Numbered from the stretch's first letter, positions 1-14,369 are shown. The stretch is 64,000 bases of DNA from Stratiolaelaps scimitus (GCA_019614645.1 JABWDB010000032.1:496001-560000), one strand, 5' to 3'. Numbers and translations are program-made. Notes: a model not told the origin generated them from the letters alone.

Positions 1-2335
1 CCAACATGCATGTGATCAACTCGAGACAGATCTACCCGCCATTCAGGCTGAGTATGAGCTTGAGCTTGGTGACTGTTTCGTTGGCTCGAGGAGACGTTCT
101 TCAGTGATTCTCATTTTCAACGGTTTTTTTCGTTATCAATAGTCCCATGAGCGCATCCGTAGTCCCATGAGCGCATTCATTGACAGATTCTTAGACACCA
201 CCTCCCACGGAAACGCATTATTACCTAGCACCACGTGAGTGGTGGTACGTATTCGTGTATTTTATTGGAAAAAGTTCAAAAGGCACAAATAGTCACCGCG
301 ACGAAGGTTTTGCCGAAAACCTCCTTCAAGTCTGAGACGAATATCGAATTCTTCCCGGTTTCGAAACTCTCGTCAGAAGAGCCGGAATATCCCAACGTCA
401 AGTGCAACAATTTTAAAATAATACAATGGGAGTTCTTTTGTCTCCACTTGGAAGTGAAAGCCTGCGAACTCCCTCGGACCAAAGTATGTCATACACTAAA
501 ACATGTTTGTGACAGGTCCGTTGTGACCAGCTTATTGAAAATCGTCGAGGTGCTTTCTTTGCCAATATCGTTTGCATGGTGGTTGGTTGGTTGGCTGGGG
601 CGGTCCGGTTGGGGTCTGGGGCCTTTTGCGGAGAATGTCCCACATTTAACTTGGGCGTACTTGCGGACAGGACCCATCTGTCGTCGTTGTCGACGACAGG
701 GTATATTCAGTGGAGTCTTCGACTAGCTCGTGTCCGATACGTTCGTATACGCCAGCGACTGAGAAAGCCAACAGAGGCAAAAAAAGGATCGCTTATCAGC
801 CGACGGTTTTTTTTACTGGACGATCGCGTAAAAAGTGACCCCGTCACAAGAACTCATACAGCACAGCAGGTTGTCTTAAATGTGCTATTTGTTGTTCAGC
901 AACTTCACAATCTAGCATCTCATTAACCTGAACGATGATCGCTCTAGTTCTCCCATTGAATTCATTCGTCGTTCGTTGTCGCTCGGAACCGAACGCTTTC
1001 AGTATCAGAAAATTGTATTTCTATTTCTCCCAGAAATAGCCACACAGGTGGATTGTAGCCATGTGCCATTGTACATGTTGTCGTTATGGTCTCCAATATG
1101 GATTCGATCCTTTCCAAGCAACAATTATGGACCCATTAGACTAACGATCTAGATACACATTTCGCTTGAATAATAAAAAAAATCGCCGTCAACGACCGGA
1201 GTCGTCCGGAGCGTCCTTCAGGAGAAACAGAATGACGCTGTAGACGCAGTGTCATCATCTTTGGTTTCAATCGTTGCCATGCGAATACCTCGCCCCCAGA
1301 GAATCAAAGGCCCTCGGGTCGTTCCTCCTCGGCAGTGATATTCCATCTGTCGCATATCTGTGCCCTCGTCTATCAGCCTGCTGCCCTCACCTGCTGTCGT
1401 CGTACGGAGAACGTTCACATGATTTGTTTGGCCTCCGTCGACTCTCAAATTCAGGGCGATGCGTTTATGTCACTGGATCTTACAGGTGTTTATTTCAAAC
1501 ATGTGTTTGTTACGGATGATCGCCGCCGCCGCCGCCGCCGCCACCGCCATGGCCTTCTCTGCCTGGAGACAATAATGCGTCAAATATGAGCTCTCCTGCG
1601 TCGGTGTCGTTCGAGAGAACGAGAAATTACTTGTATTGTCGCAACATGAATGATTCGATCCGCGCTGTTTGTCACAGTGCTATACTTATGGTGGCCGTAG
1701 TCATTCGAACATAATAATCGTACGTTGTCATTTGCGAGCGGCCTTTTTCGTCCTTCTGGTCCTGCTCGGGCCTTAGCAGAGCTAGGGAGTTCCTTCGCAA
1801 GGAACAGTCGCCGTGTCATCCTTATCGCTCGTAACGCACAACTGGTGAAGCAAGCTAGCTACAATATTGAATCGGGTCGGCCAACCAAAGCTTTTCAGCC
1901 TCCGACCGAAGAAGGGACTCGGAGCAGACTATGAGCAGTCGGGAAAGCTCTGCAGTTCCCCTCAGCTCATCAGGCTCCACTGTAGTCGTTGAATATTGTG
2001 GCGAGGCAGCTACAACAGCAGCAGCAGCAGCAGCGGCAGACACCGTCGTCAACTGTCTGAGCAGCCAGCGGTGAGTGGGTGTTGAGAACGTGTAATTCGA
2101 TTAATCGAAGTAAGGCGAATGTGTAGTAGGAGGAGGAGGAGGCGGCGGCGGCCGCTGCGGATGGGGTCTCTGTTCAGCTCGGATCGACTCGGATCGAGCA
2201 GACGGAGTGGGACGAACGAAAGAAATTGGATCGCTACCTCTCCTCAAGGTCTCTCTGCATCTCTTCGCCCTCTGCTCTCAACGTGCCGTTGTCGTCGTTG
2301 TCGCCTCCATCGTCATTTTCAATTTCTCTCTCTGA

Positions 2336-2376
<41 letters not shown>

Positions 2377-2598
2377 GAGATCATTTTATCATTCATCTAA
2401 CTTGCTTCCCATCTCTCTTTCTCTCTCTGTGTCTCGCGGGGCTGGTATGTTTGGGACTCATTTTCGCTCTATTCCTCTCCCTCTCGGTCTTCCTTTTCAA
2501 GCTTGAAGGGAAATACGAAGAGACCGTTTCTACGTGACGAATACACGCACACACACACACACGTACATAGACACATTCGCTAGAATTTCGGTATTCTA
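1..2598. other. No supported gene
   Basis: Open frames here, the longest being 163 codons at 235-726, match nothing I recognise and lack supporting splice or codon evidence. A 16-base duplication (AGTCCCATGAGCGCAT) occurs at 141-156 and 161-176. Short CGC, CAG and AGG triplet runs are at 1521-1549, 2013-2036 and 2128-2151. Confidence 0.6.
2338..2373 (+). repeat. (CT)n microsatellite
   Basis: Pure CT run inside a broader CT-rich stretch that continues to about 2510. Confidence 0.95.
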
Positions 2599-2748
2599 GT
2601 CAGCGCGGTGGCTTGGACGGCTAAGTGGTGTCTGGCTGTCGAAAGCCAGAGGTCGTGGGTTCGAACCCCGTTGCGTGACATATAAGAGAGCTTAAGCATT
2701 GGGAAATTGCGGCTCCTTTAATAAACCAATAAAGCTTTACCTTTACCT
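2599..2748 (+). repeat. SINE family A copy (tRNA-derived), full length
   Basis: This copy defines the family: a tRNA-like head with an A-box-like GTGGCTTGGACGGCTAAG, a hairpin TCTGGCT/AGCCAGA, a B-box GGTTCGAACCC, then a shared body (ACATATAAGAGAGCTTAAGCA) and a tail of AATAAACCAATAAA plus TTTACC repeats. Total length is about 150 bp. The family is defined by similarity among copies in this window. The tRNA origin is inferred from the pol III boxes. Confidence 0.9.
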
Positions 2749-3050
2749 ATTCACTCTTCATCATCGATTTCATAATAATAATAATACTAACAATAATAAT
2801 CATCATCATCGCCAGTACAATCATGGCCATCATTACTGTCATAATCATCAGAAATGGTCGCTACTATTATTATTATTATTACGCACATCAGAGAGATGAC
2901 GACGACGACGATAACCACGCGGAAAAAGCCGAGCAAAAATCTGCAACAGAGTTTTTCCCCGTGTTTCTTCCCTGGAAAAAAGTCACCAAGACAATCTGCA
3001 ATGCAATCTCATTCAGGCTATACTGGCAGTCACTTTACGTTGCACTCGTT

Positions 3051-3191
3051 GTAAAGGTAAAGGTTATTGGTTTATTAAAGGAACTGCAGTTTTTACAATG
3101 CTTAAGTTCTCTTATATGTCATGACACGGGACTCGAACCTGCGGCCTCTGGCTTTTTATAGCCAGAGACCACTCAGCCGTCCAAGTGGGAG
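3051..3191 (-). repeat. SINE family A copy
   Basis: Reverse-oriented copy with tail, body, B-box and head hairpin all recognisable. It faces the copy at 2599-2748 across about 300 bases, so the two could form an inverted pair in a transcript. Confidence 0.88.
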
Positions 3192-3687
3192 ACCACTCAT
3201 TTGTCCGTCTGTCTGCGCCAGCTCCGCTAAAAGTTCTTGTCAGCATCGACATTATTCCTCGTTATGAAGAAGATCGCCAGCCCTTGATAGAGTCAGCGGT
3301 ACGAGCGCGGTAGGGTGCGGAGTTGGATAGGGTTCCGGGTCCCCGGTAGACTTACGGTCAAACAGTAACAGCTGAATTCGCGGGCTGCCGACTCCAAGGG
3401 TCGTCGTCTGTCATTCACGTCCACGGACGACTCAAAATCATATTGGTTTCATTTCAACTGTACGGCGAGACGGGCACGGAGCAGAGGCGATCCTAAATGT
3501 CGATAATGGCCCAAAGCCAACGGACGTATTACAGGCTAGTTGTGAGTCGTGGGTCGTTGTCTGCTTATTGGATATCGTTTGAATGGTTTCAGAACACGCG
3601 GCCTCATATCGTCGCCACGTGGAAACACAATCGAATCCACTATTCCACCCAGAAGTGTTCGCTGTGTAGAGATACCGTCAGTGAGTT

Positions 3688-3720
<33 letters not shown>

Positions 3721-5469
3721 TGTGAAGGCTGTGGACGAATATGTTAATGAAATCGAGGAGAATAATGAATACGCTCCTATTTGGTGTGATGTTCATAACC
3801 GTTCACAACCGCGTGGTCTCATCAAAGCCACAGCCTTTTTTGAATGAAACGAGCCGTTACAATGGTGAATTGCTGAACCCTTCTCAGTTAATGGCATACG
3901 CGTATTGGGATATCCGGTTTAACATTTGAAGCGACGTCCATCGTCATGTCTGTCCATCGCCGCCGGGGGTGCAGGATTAGTAATTTGCCCTTCGGGGACC
4001 CTGTGGAGAGGTTCTCACAGTTAAGGTCAACTGTAACGGACAATGCATTCGAATAGAATGCGAGAACATTTTGAGCGAGATAGTCTGCCAGCCAGTTGTA
4101 CACCAGGCGCAATTTCATTTCGGCAGGAAGAAAATTCTCTAAATGTAATAGGTGCGCTAATATTTGAGGCCAGTTGAGCCTGCGCGTTTGCTCGTTGTTA
4201 TCCTGGTCGACGTGACCACTTGAAACTGGCGTATGGGGCGTATTAGTTCGTGGAACATTTTGGGAGCACGAGAGAGCGAGAGAGAGAGAAAGTTCAAGCT
4301 ACCAATTAATGGCCGAATTGACTCCGGCGTTCGAACATATTCGAAATCTTGTGGTCGTCATCTTCAGGGCGGGCAAATTCAAAAACGATTTGTATGTCTC
4401 TCGGTGATACCGTTTTTTTTCTGCATTTGTACTACACACGAATATCATATAATAAGTGTAGCCAATAAGAAGCTGCTGTACGAGTCTACTCCTCTTATCC
4501 TTCTTGAGTCATCTGAGTAGAAAAGAAACTGGTGTCTCTCGTTCTATAGCGCCTATTCACTGTGCCCAGTTCGCCGATATTGTTATAACCGTGTTCAAGT
4601 ACTGAAAACCATCGACAGTTCTGCCCTCGCCATACGACGCCCATCTAAACCCCATCTAGACATCGTCCGAGCCCATCGAGACGTGATAGGGATCCCTTAT
4701 CTCACGTAGCCCCCTTCAAAGCCCTTGTGATTCGTCCGCCTTCGTCTGTCCTTCTAGCCGTTGTACATTGTAAAAGCGTCCACGTCCACCGCGATGGGAC
4801 AGCACGAATGTGCACGATACTGCATTCGAAGCGCTTGTCCCGCTATCGAACAGAAAAGCAGCCATCCACAACCCATGATGAGTTGGGCGATGTCCATATA
4901 CACTCATTGCCAATGTTGTAGCCTGGTGGACGCCTGGCAACGGCTTGCCATATGGATGCTTTTGATGGTAGAGCTGGGGGTGACACACACGCACACGGGA
5001 GTGAATTGGCGATTGGGTGTGGGGGGCGGGGGGGGGGGGTGACAGGCGGCAATCGTCCGAGGCCAAATAACGTTCAATACGCCTCTGCGCCATGATCGAC
5101 GTCGTTCTCGAGCGCCGGCTTTGAGCCAATGACTCCTTTGATCTTTCGTCGTGTCGCCCACGCTACAACGTAACGGGTAACGAGCGACGGTGGCAGTCAG
5201 CGGTGGAAGTCGTTTGCGATAGGGATACAGCAAAAAAGGGGCGATTTGGGGGCTGCCGAAGTGAAGCTTTACGTATCTCCCAGTCTGTCGAGCGTCAGAC
5301 AACTTCCGAGACTGCCTTTCCGTCTCTTTCAGACCTGTGGCCATATAGTCGGCCAACATTCGTCCGTGATGTCCAGCAGGAACGGCTAAGCTTTGCGCTC
5401 GATACGAACTGTGTTGTTCGATATTCGTTGAAGATCGCTGCTGCATGGGCAACAAACAAAGGCGACATT
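3192..5469. other. No supported gene
   Basis: Apart from a GA run at about 3691-3720, and a C/G run at 5020-5040, I see no repeat family member and no convincing coding frame. Confidence 0.55.
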
Positions 5470-5565
5470 CAAAGGTTCGAGCCCCGCTGCTTGGTGACAT
5501 ATAAGAGAGCTTAAGCAGTGTAAAATTGCAGCTCCTTTAATAAACCAATAAAACCTTTACCTTTA
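5470..5565 (+). repeat. SINE family A copy, 5' truncated
   Basis: The copy begins just before the B-box (GGTTCGAGCCCCG) and keeps the body and the TTTACC tail. The tRNA A-box half is missing. Confidence 0.85.
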
Positions 5566-6426
5566 TTAGTCCGTGTGATAGAAGTGTCCCATTGAGAATG
5601 GAATGGTCAAACTATGTTAGATGATCGGGGGGGAATATGATGTCAACGAAGCTAAAGAATACTCATGAATACTTCGACGAGACTATGAGTCGATGGCGCT
5701 TCCGCATCGACTCTCAGATGAGAGTGCATACAGGAGTGCATAAAACATCGGCGTATCGAGAGCCCTTTCACTGGCTTTCCAGAGAGTCGATTTTATAAGT
5801 ATACTACAACTAAATTAGTGGAATGTACTTTGAAAAAAAAAAAGAGGCATTTACAAGTTGAGTGAAACTTGATTAACGTGCTGTATTTATTCACTAATGG
5901 ACTTGGTGCGTCACACATATTATTCGAAAAAGGTTGAAGGTTTTACCCAGATAGTGCCCTTTCCCGTCGACAGTTGTCGGACTTCAGATCTTATGGCATT
6001 CGCGGCAAGGCTAACGTCTGAGTTACGTGACATACGTGTCAGATTTGAAAGTCGAATCTGAGAGGTGTGCGGACAAACGAGATATCGATAGTAGAATAAT
6101 TCGGGACCGCGAGGTTCAAAGAGCACGTCTCAACGAACGATTGTGTATGTACATACGCTATAGCTGTTGCAGCTAAAAAAAAATACGTGAGCCGAACATG
6201 TGTCCTCATCTGTCGCAAAAAAGACAGACACCGCGGCTCGAGTAGACAGGAGCCCCAACCGGCCAAAGCGTGCACCGATCGTGAGATTGGAAAAAACGGG
6301 AACGTTATAATTAACGCTTGTAGGATATTACTTCCCATATTTCTTCCTACCTCTGTAACTAATAACTCCTCGCAATGAATGTACATGCGAATGTCATTCT
6401 CATGTACACCCTTCGTTTAATCTAAC

Positions 6427-6535
6427 CCTGGCTATCCGAAGTCAGAGGCCGCAGGTTCGAACCCAGCTGCGTGACATATAAGAGAGCTTAAGCATTGTAA
6501 CAATTGCAGCTCCTTCAATAAACCTTTACCTTTGG
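6427..6535 (+). repeat. SINE family A copy, 5' truncated
   Basis: It starts within the head hairpin, has the B-box GGTTCGAACCC and body, and ends with AATAAACCTTTACCTTT, lacking one internal AACCAATAA unit of the tail. Confidence 0.86.
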
Positions 6536-6875
6536 GGTTGTCGGATTCCCGGTCCGGATAGAACGTTTGATCGTATACATCGACAGCGGAGCGTCGGTAC
6601 CACGCTTCGGCTGTGTTACGGAGTGAGCCAGTAGACAATGAAGGGGACAGACGCGTACGGCTCGATTGCCACTGACTAACTTACTTTTCATCGTTGTCAG
6701 GGCGCGTCTGCTTATTTCTTTATGGATGAACACATTATTGAACATGTTACGTGGTGCTGGTGGGAATGTTCTCGAGAATTCTGCCCATGGCGGCCGTTTA
6801 CAAACACGTCTCAATTTGTTTCGTCATAGCTTAACACAATTGTTAGATTCAAATATATTTGGCACATAATAATTG

Positions 6876-7143
6876 TTTTTCGAGCTGACCCTCAGCTGTT
6901 CCCCTATCTGGCAGGCCTCAACTCTTAACCTTTTTGGTATTACTATGAGAGGAGCTGTCGGGGCTACCACTTTTGCTTATTCTCTTCCTTCTTCGTACCT
7001 GGCGAGAATCTTCAGATAAAGAAAGATGATAAAGAACTCTCCAAAGATTCTACGCGTCTGACAGGATTCGAACCCGCGTCCCTCCGGTCTAACATACCAA
7101 TCGATGACAGACCCTGCCCAAGTAACCCAACGCCCCGGAGGAG
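6876..7143 (-). repeat. SINE family B copy (tRNA-derived), full length
   Basis: Read on the minus strand it has a tRNA-like head with the B-box GGTTCGAATCC, then a body shared with the copies at 36020 and 40733 (CTTTGGAGAGTTCTTTATCATC, GAATAAGCAAAAGTGG, GGTTAAGAGTTGAGG) and the end GAGGGTCAGCTCGAAAA. It is unrelated to family A apart from the tRNA boxes. Confidence 0.85.
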
Positions 7144-7421
7144 CACAGCCGATACCCTCAACCCCCCTGGACAACGCTACGCGTCGACAAAAGAGACAGC
7201 GGCGCCGACCTCAGCGGTTTAATGATTTTGTGTAAATTGTGTTACATAGATTCGAGGACGAATCTCTTTCCGTAGGGGGGATAGTGGTAAGCCGGTTACG
7301 CGGTAGCCAAGGAGCAGTGCTTAAAAGTGTGTTGACCGCCGACTATGGTGGGTACACTGGTCGACGTGACCGCTCCCCTACGCCTACTCCCGCTACGGTA
7401 ACTCTACTACTAGACTCAGTC

Positions 7422-7559
7422 GTCAGCGCGGTGGTTTGGACGGCTGAGTCTCTGGCTGTAAAAAGCTAGAGGTCGCAGGTTCAAATCCCGTCGCATGACA
7501 TATAAGAAAACTTAAGCATTGTATGCAGTTCCTTTAATAAATCACTAAAGCTTTACCTT
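7422..7559 (+). repeat. SINE family A copy, full length
   Basis: Complete head beginning GTCAGCGCGGTGG, hairpin with a TGTAAAA loop, B-box GGTTCAAATCCCG and body. The tail is shortened (GCAGTTCCTTTAATAAATC). Confidence 0.9.
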
Positions 7560-9767
7560 GAGCTTACCCTATAGACTGCCTGTCGGGAGAACATGGTGAG
7601 ATGGAGGGTGGCTCGACATCTCCTCGAGATCTGTCTGGGGGCCCCCGTGCGGAACTTTTATTTCTTTTCAGCTGGCCGAAACGGGCGCTTTTCGCCCTCT
7701 AATTACATTGACTAATCACGCAGCGATCTGCACACATTTTTCCAAACTCGATCTTATTTGGATTTCTTTTCTATTTTTCAAAAATGCTCACATCATTTTG
7801 TACCAGCCTAATGATCACTATGATATCATGTTTATGCAATGTCTTAGTGTAATGTACACCGACCTCAGTGCCTCGTGTTTGTGTACACCACAGTCACACG
7901 ACAGGGTGTGTCTAACATCGTGGCGATCATCAACTGATGATCTTAATATTTTAATTATTAATGACACCTCGTAACTCAGTCGATGGCTGAAGACGTTGAG
8001 CGTATCGGCTGGGCCACTGGGCGAGCAGGACTGACCCCGAAACAATTGACCTGTGCGTTAATTACCACCGCCACCAGTTGATTAATTTGCCCCCGGACGA
8101 CGAGTTTGGGGGCTGTGCGAAGAGGGGAGATCATTGAGAAACGAGTCCGTCGTTATCGTCCATCGAAGTCATTTTCGGCTATGAATCCCTTGGGATCCCT
8201 ATACCAGGAACATCAGATCCAGCTCCAGGACATATCCTGAAATGACAACAACAACAACAACAGATACAGCGGCGGCAATAACAATCCTACTAAGATTTTT
8301 TTTTATAAGGGAGGTATTGGCCTGCTAGTCCATATCAACACGGTGACCCCCCCTTGTCGAACTGTTGACGACTCCTTTCAGTACTGTTCTCCTGCTAACT
8401 AGGACGGCGTTCTCCTACCGTGTCCTCTCCTGCTGAGGTGGCACCTTATCGTATCTCCACTCCACTGCAGCACTTGGCGCCGTGATGAAGGGGACGCGGA
8501 CGGGCACATGACCACGCACAGAGGCGAATCATAATGATAAAATTACGTTGTTTTATGCCTTGCCTTTGACAAGCCCAAGAGGTTTATATATTACTCAAAG
8601 AGGTTTACATATAATATTAAACCGCATCCGGGATTCGGATGTTTATTTTTGCAATCATTACTATGTTGGATATAGGTAGTGTATCGAATTGTGACGGCAG
8701 CCGTAGTGATGTCGAATCCCGCAGATTGCGGGATGCATTGCGCTGCATAGATTGGCAAAATGCAAGTAAGAACTTTGCGCGTGAAGATTCGTTTTCGAAA
8801 ACTTGACCAATTAGTTGCTTCGCTCTATTCGACCTGAGGCTGTACGTAGTCCAGCACTGGAATCCAGCAGCTGTGTGCTTAAACATAACCACAGCAACTC
8901 GGTATTGTGAGGAGCTTGTGGTATTCAAGATGTTAATTACTTATGCGCGAAGCATACAGATGTTGGGTGTTGGGAGGGGCTCAATATCACCCACATCGAG
9001 ATTGCATGCGAATGTAATAGATTTTCTAGGATCGATTATAGTATCTTGTACATTCAATTGCACATCCTTATATGTTGTACCCCACTTCGCTCACTCTAGC
9101 AAATGAGAAAAATGGTGGGACACCCTTCTCCGACGCTGCCTTGACGTGTTTCAGCTACCTGACGTCGAGCGAGAGAATACGATATCCAGACTGTCACTTG
9201 TATCAGGGAATGATATATTGATATGGTATAGTCGATTTTTACAGAGACGTCTCCTTCGAATCAAGATCTTGAAAATATGACACTCGCTTTTGCTCACCGA
9301 TTCATGGACAAGCTCAATATGCGAAACACATCGTCGATGTGATATAACCGCTGAAGTTGTAGATATATTCAGCTTATCAATATTGTACCGTATGATCCTA
9401 TCGTTGGCGTGTGTTATCGCTTGAATCACCTCACTTGCGCACCTCACTCGAGTGTAACGATTGGATTACAATATATTGCGAATAGGTCACAGACGAAGCC
9501 ATGTGGCACTGCGGATGCAAATGGTCACACGATCTGAGGTGCTACACACCTCGATTCTATTTGAACGATAATTTCTTGATTTGAAAAGTGAAAAACGAGC
9601 CATCTTATCGTAAGTGAGTTTTAAGTTTAGCGTATAATTGCGATGTAATTAGGATCGTACGAGATATGATTCAATCGAGTCGCGATCAACAGTGCGATCT
9701 GCAAGATTGGCAAGATGACATTTTGCATACTATCGCATCGTTGCCTGCCCCGAAAGCCAACGATGAG
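7560..9767. other. No supported gene
   Basis: Ordinary mixed sequence without recognised exons. A CAA run lies at 8248-8262 and a C-run near 8347. The open frames are short and unrecognised. Confidence 0.55.
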
Positions 9768-9862
9768 GGAATTGTGATTCCCCGTGTGACATAAAAGAGA
9801 GCTTAAGCATTGTAAAATTACAGCTCCTTGAATAAACCAATAAACCAATATACCTTTACCTT
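9768..9862 (+). repeat. SINE family A copy, head degraded
   Basis: Only the 3' part is clear: GTGTGACATAAAAGAGAGCTTAAGCATTG, the CAGCTCCTTGAATAAACC body and an extended AATAAACCAATA tail with TTTACC. The tRNA head is not recognisable. Confidence 0.82.
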
Positions 9863-10354
9863 AGCTTCAATGCAGATGAGTGCTTAGCCGAGATCTCCCG
9901 CCGAAGGATGCCGGCAGGCATGATGACTCGAACTAAAAAGATATGAATTAAAACGCTGCTGTCATGTCACACTAATTATCTATCTATAACCGTGTGATGC
10001 CGTTCGCTCGTATGTGACCATACATAAATATTTATTGCAACAATAACATCGATTCAACTCAAGTACATGTTCGATATCATCGTCGTGATTTTATGAGAGC
10101 GCTCATTGATCAAATACAATAGTGCAGAGCCGTCGTTCCTTGAAAAAAAGAAAAAAAAAAACTGTTTACCCCGCCTTTATTGAGGATGCCGAGGTCGTTT
10201 ACATAAATACACGCATTGAAAGTGAATAAACAAACAGACACCCACATGACCTGCGCGTGTGTATGCAAGCCAGCCAGCTAGCTAGCCAGCCAAGCAGAGA
10301 GCAACCCTATTTGAATAGCGCGCCGCCTTCTGGAAATGACGAGCGGCCAAAGGA

Positions 10355-10759
<405 letters not shown>

Positions 10760-12276
10760 CTTCCATACGAATGGTGTTGGCCGCGTCGATGGTATTCTAC
10801 TAATGGGAAACGAAATATCATAAGATCTTTCGGAGTTAGCGAGACACACCCGAATGACACGCTTCTGGTCAGCTGTCGCAACGGATCGCGCTTGTTTGGA
10901 TTGACGGAAACAGGGCGGCGGAAGTGACCGTTTTTAGCACATTGAAAGCGATGGAAAGGCGGACGGAAGAAGAGACAGCATACAGACAAACAGTCGTTCA
11001 AACTGGGGTCAATCAGGATTGGCAGGAAGAGAGAGGCGGTCCTGGCCCCTCAGCCCTTCGAAGGACGCAACAAAAACGGCTTGTTTCCCCGACATTTGCT
11101 TCGCCCTCGGCGGGGTCGTTCGTTGGCCGCAGCATCCAACGAAGATCGGCGATCGTGCTAGCCCCTACCGTTGCAGCGGACTGTGTTCGGCATCTTCGAT
11201 TCATAACGACGCCGAGTGTTTTTACGGGACGTCGGTTATGTTCCTCGAACACGTGGGTGTCGTAAATGGTAGCAGCAAGATTTTCGGGGTGGGTGTGGCG
11301 GAAGAACTGTTTTGTTCCTTTGGAGAGACGTCCCAACGTCCTTAGTGTCTCTGACGTCCTATTTAGGAACTAGGCAGATACAGGGGAAAGGACAAGGAGA
11401 ACCGTTGGCTCGAGTGGAATATCAAGAACGATGAGCTACCTGACAGCTTTGGTGGTCGGAGTTTATGATTTTACAAAGAAACATTCTAATGGCACAAGGT
11501 GCTGCTGTGGGTGGGGGGACGATGCCGCAGCAGTGATCTGCGAAGAGAAGCGATCGAGGGATGGTGCCGAAGGGATGGACGCCTGATTTGCGTCTAGCAA
11601 ACAGATTTACTTGAGAGCGTACATAGCCACCGGAATCGTTGCGTATGAAGGTGCGGTTTCGATTTGACTTGGGTCGTTGTGATGAATTTATTGTGGCTCA
11701 AGCTGCTTTCCTTGGACAGACTACCGACCATTGCTAAGATTACTGCCCTATGAGCAGCTTGCTGCAACATTCGAGTTCGCAGATTCTATTGGGCCACACA
11801 ACCTGTGACTGTCTCTGCCTTTAAGGGCAGCGTGACTCCGGGGGTGGGGGGCATTTAATTGCAGCTAGAATGTAGCCTGAGAACGGCGGAGCAATGCGAT
11901 GCAAGCAGGCAGGTGTAGCATTGAATGAAGCATGCAGAAACGTATGCAGAATGAACCTGGGGAGATAGGGACCTGAGTATGTTGAAACTGCATTGGTGCG
12001 CTCTAACGTAACTCACAGCAAACGGCGGCGGCGGCAGCAGCAGCGAGGGGCCGGCAACACACTCGGCCGTGTTGGCTACCTGGGGCTGGCAAAATGAGCG
12101 GGGAGTGATGCCGGCATCGCATAGCGATAGCTAGATAACGCTGCTCAGTAGAATGTTGTACCGCCAACACCGAGCCGTGTTCCGGGATAGGTTTGTCTCC
12201 GTTCGCTTCAGGCGTAAATAATTCAACAGCAACAGTAGAGCTGCGCCCTGGACGTTGTTGCTGAGGAGATCGCTGA

Positions 12277-12331
12277 TCTCTCTCTCTCTCTCTTTCTCTC
12301 TATCTCTTTCCTTCTTTCTCTCTCTCTCTCC
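12277..12331 (+). repeat. (CT)n-rich microsatellite
   Basis: CT repeats interrupted by TTT and TAT. A second short CT run is at 12748-12771. Confidence 0.92.
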
Positions 12332-12929
12332 GCTTGTGTGTCTGTCTGTCTGCGTGTATCGATGTTTCCCTCTGGTGGGAGCTCGGTTTGCGAGTGTGCG
12401 GTCGCGCCGCTCCGACGTGTGGCCCTGGACGTCTGGATGAGCGAGCTGGAGCGTAGTGCAGTTGTGTTCGGGGAGGTGCAACAAGTAACGGCAGCAGCTC
12501 TGTTATAAATTGCAGCACGGCGATCGGCCGTCCCGGGGCGGACTGTGTCCGCCGAGTCGTCTTACGCCCTTCTCGCAATCCGAAGCAGTTGATATTTATG
12601 ACTATATTGATGAAGCGATTGTTAACCGTGAACCAACCCCGTGATCTCAGCTTCGGTTGTGTCGTAACACCCAATTCAATTATGCTGCTAACTGTTAACA
12701 GCATACGCCACTTATGGCATCGTGGAAAAAATGTTCGTTAAGCTGACTCTCTCTCTCTCTCTCTCTCTCTGTGGCAGGGCCTCGCCGTTGAAACGTTCGG
12801 TATGAATTAATGCGAGCAACGTATTAAGAGGTCCTACCATATTGTGCGAAGTATTGTTCCCTAAGATTATATATGGTGACACACTTTGAAGGGCAGGCCT
12901 ACGGAATGGAACATGCCCGTACATTTTTT

Positions 12930-12987
12930 TCATTTCATTAGTGGTTTATTTTCGAAACAGCAGTTTCACAATCCTTAAGTTCTCGCA
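12930..12987 (-). repeat. Possible SINE family A tail fragment
   Basis: A diverged match to the reverse of the family A 3' end: a GTTTATT motif, CAGTTTCACAAT and CTTAAGTTCTC. Short and old. Confidence 0.5.
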
Positions 12988-14331
12988 AAAAAAAAAATTA
13001 GAATAAAAGGTGTATATAAAACAAGGTCAGGATAATCTGACTTATAACACGGTCAGGATAGTCTGAGACATATCGTGACCAGGATAATCTGAAATATACA
13101 TAAAATAGATATCTCTGGAATATTTCGTAGAGGATTTAGACGTTTGAGAGAGAGAGTTGCACGCTTAACTTTGCTCACCACTGTAACCGAATTTGTGATT
13201 TCTGATCTGGTAATAAAGAAAGATAACAGATACCGGAATACTACATGAGACCTTTGCACTGACAAAGAGGAAGCGATGGATGGCCATAGTAGGAGCCGAC
13301 GCCGGCCATTTTGAGCGTCAAGGGCTTCGGTTCGAATTTCACAGTACCTGCAAATTCTCTTTTTTACTCTGTGCAGGTACTCTTGTGCTTACAGGTTTGT
13401 CAATAAGATCGCTGTTATTATTTGTAGTATTATTATTATTATCTGTGCTCTCTTCACTGTTCATTGTAAACAAATATCATCTCCATGGCCATGATCAACG
13501 AGCTGTGTATAGCAAAATCTTTTAGGCCTATACATAGAATTCGTATTGAATATATATGTTGAGTGTATGCACGATATTGGAGAGCGAGAGGGACGGGTTC
13601 GTAAATGACTTAAGCTTTACTTTAATAGATTTCGTATTGTAGTTCTTAAAATATAATGAGAAAATGCTTTTCGTTTGCTTATTATTAATCACATGTGTAA
13701 GATGTGAACGTGATCCGTTTGATCTCATAATTCCTATCCCGTTTCATAATTAATCACTAAACGATTGCCACATACACACAAACTATGCCAAGATTCTTAT
13801 GACATTATTGTTCGTCAAGTGACAAGCCTATATGTGACACGTCATTCGGCCTATAACTGCCTTGTTAATTATGACGCGCATCATTACATGACGAGTTGTA
13901 ACGTTGACGAACGATCCGTCCTAATTGGGCACAATATTGAAATTCAGAATCGGCAGATATTCCTCGTGATCTCGAGCTCCGGCGACACTCCGACATATTA
14001 CATCTGTCATTAGGTGCAATAGTCCCGGCTCGTCGGTCTTACCACGTTCTGCACAACTACGCCTCAGCTCGACTTGTTCCTCTGAGCTCAGCATCAGCTT
14101 AGTGTACCGGTGAGACTTCGGACGACACCCTTCGAATACTCTGCTCCTTGGTCTTCCTCGTTTGCGTCCTGGGACAACATTGTCGTCTAATTCGCCGCCC
14201 TGGAGGCTCAAAATGAAATCTTGATGGTGGCTCACGATTGTACTCGACCGTTCGAGTGAACCGCTTCGCTGGCAGCCGCCTCAATGCACATGTCGAGCCC
14301 TCGAGACCTCGAGCAGGCCCCGAATAGAGAC

Positions 14332-14369
14332 GGGCGGGGGGGGGGAGGGGCGGGGGGGCGGGGGGGGGA
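14332..14369 (+). other. G-rich block with G-quadruplex potential
   Basis: Five or more G-runs of four to ten bases, separated by single A or C bases. It lies in the GC-rich stretch upstream of Shaker. The pattern satisfies the usual four-run G-quadruplex rule. No function is shown. Confidence 0.75.

Noticed and set aside
235..726. 163-codon open frame
   Set aside because: No recognisable domain, no splice support, ordinary length for random open frames in this composition.
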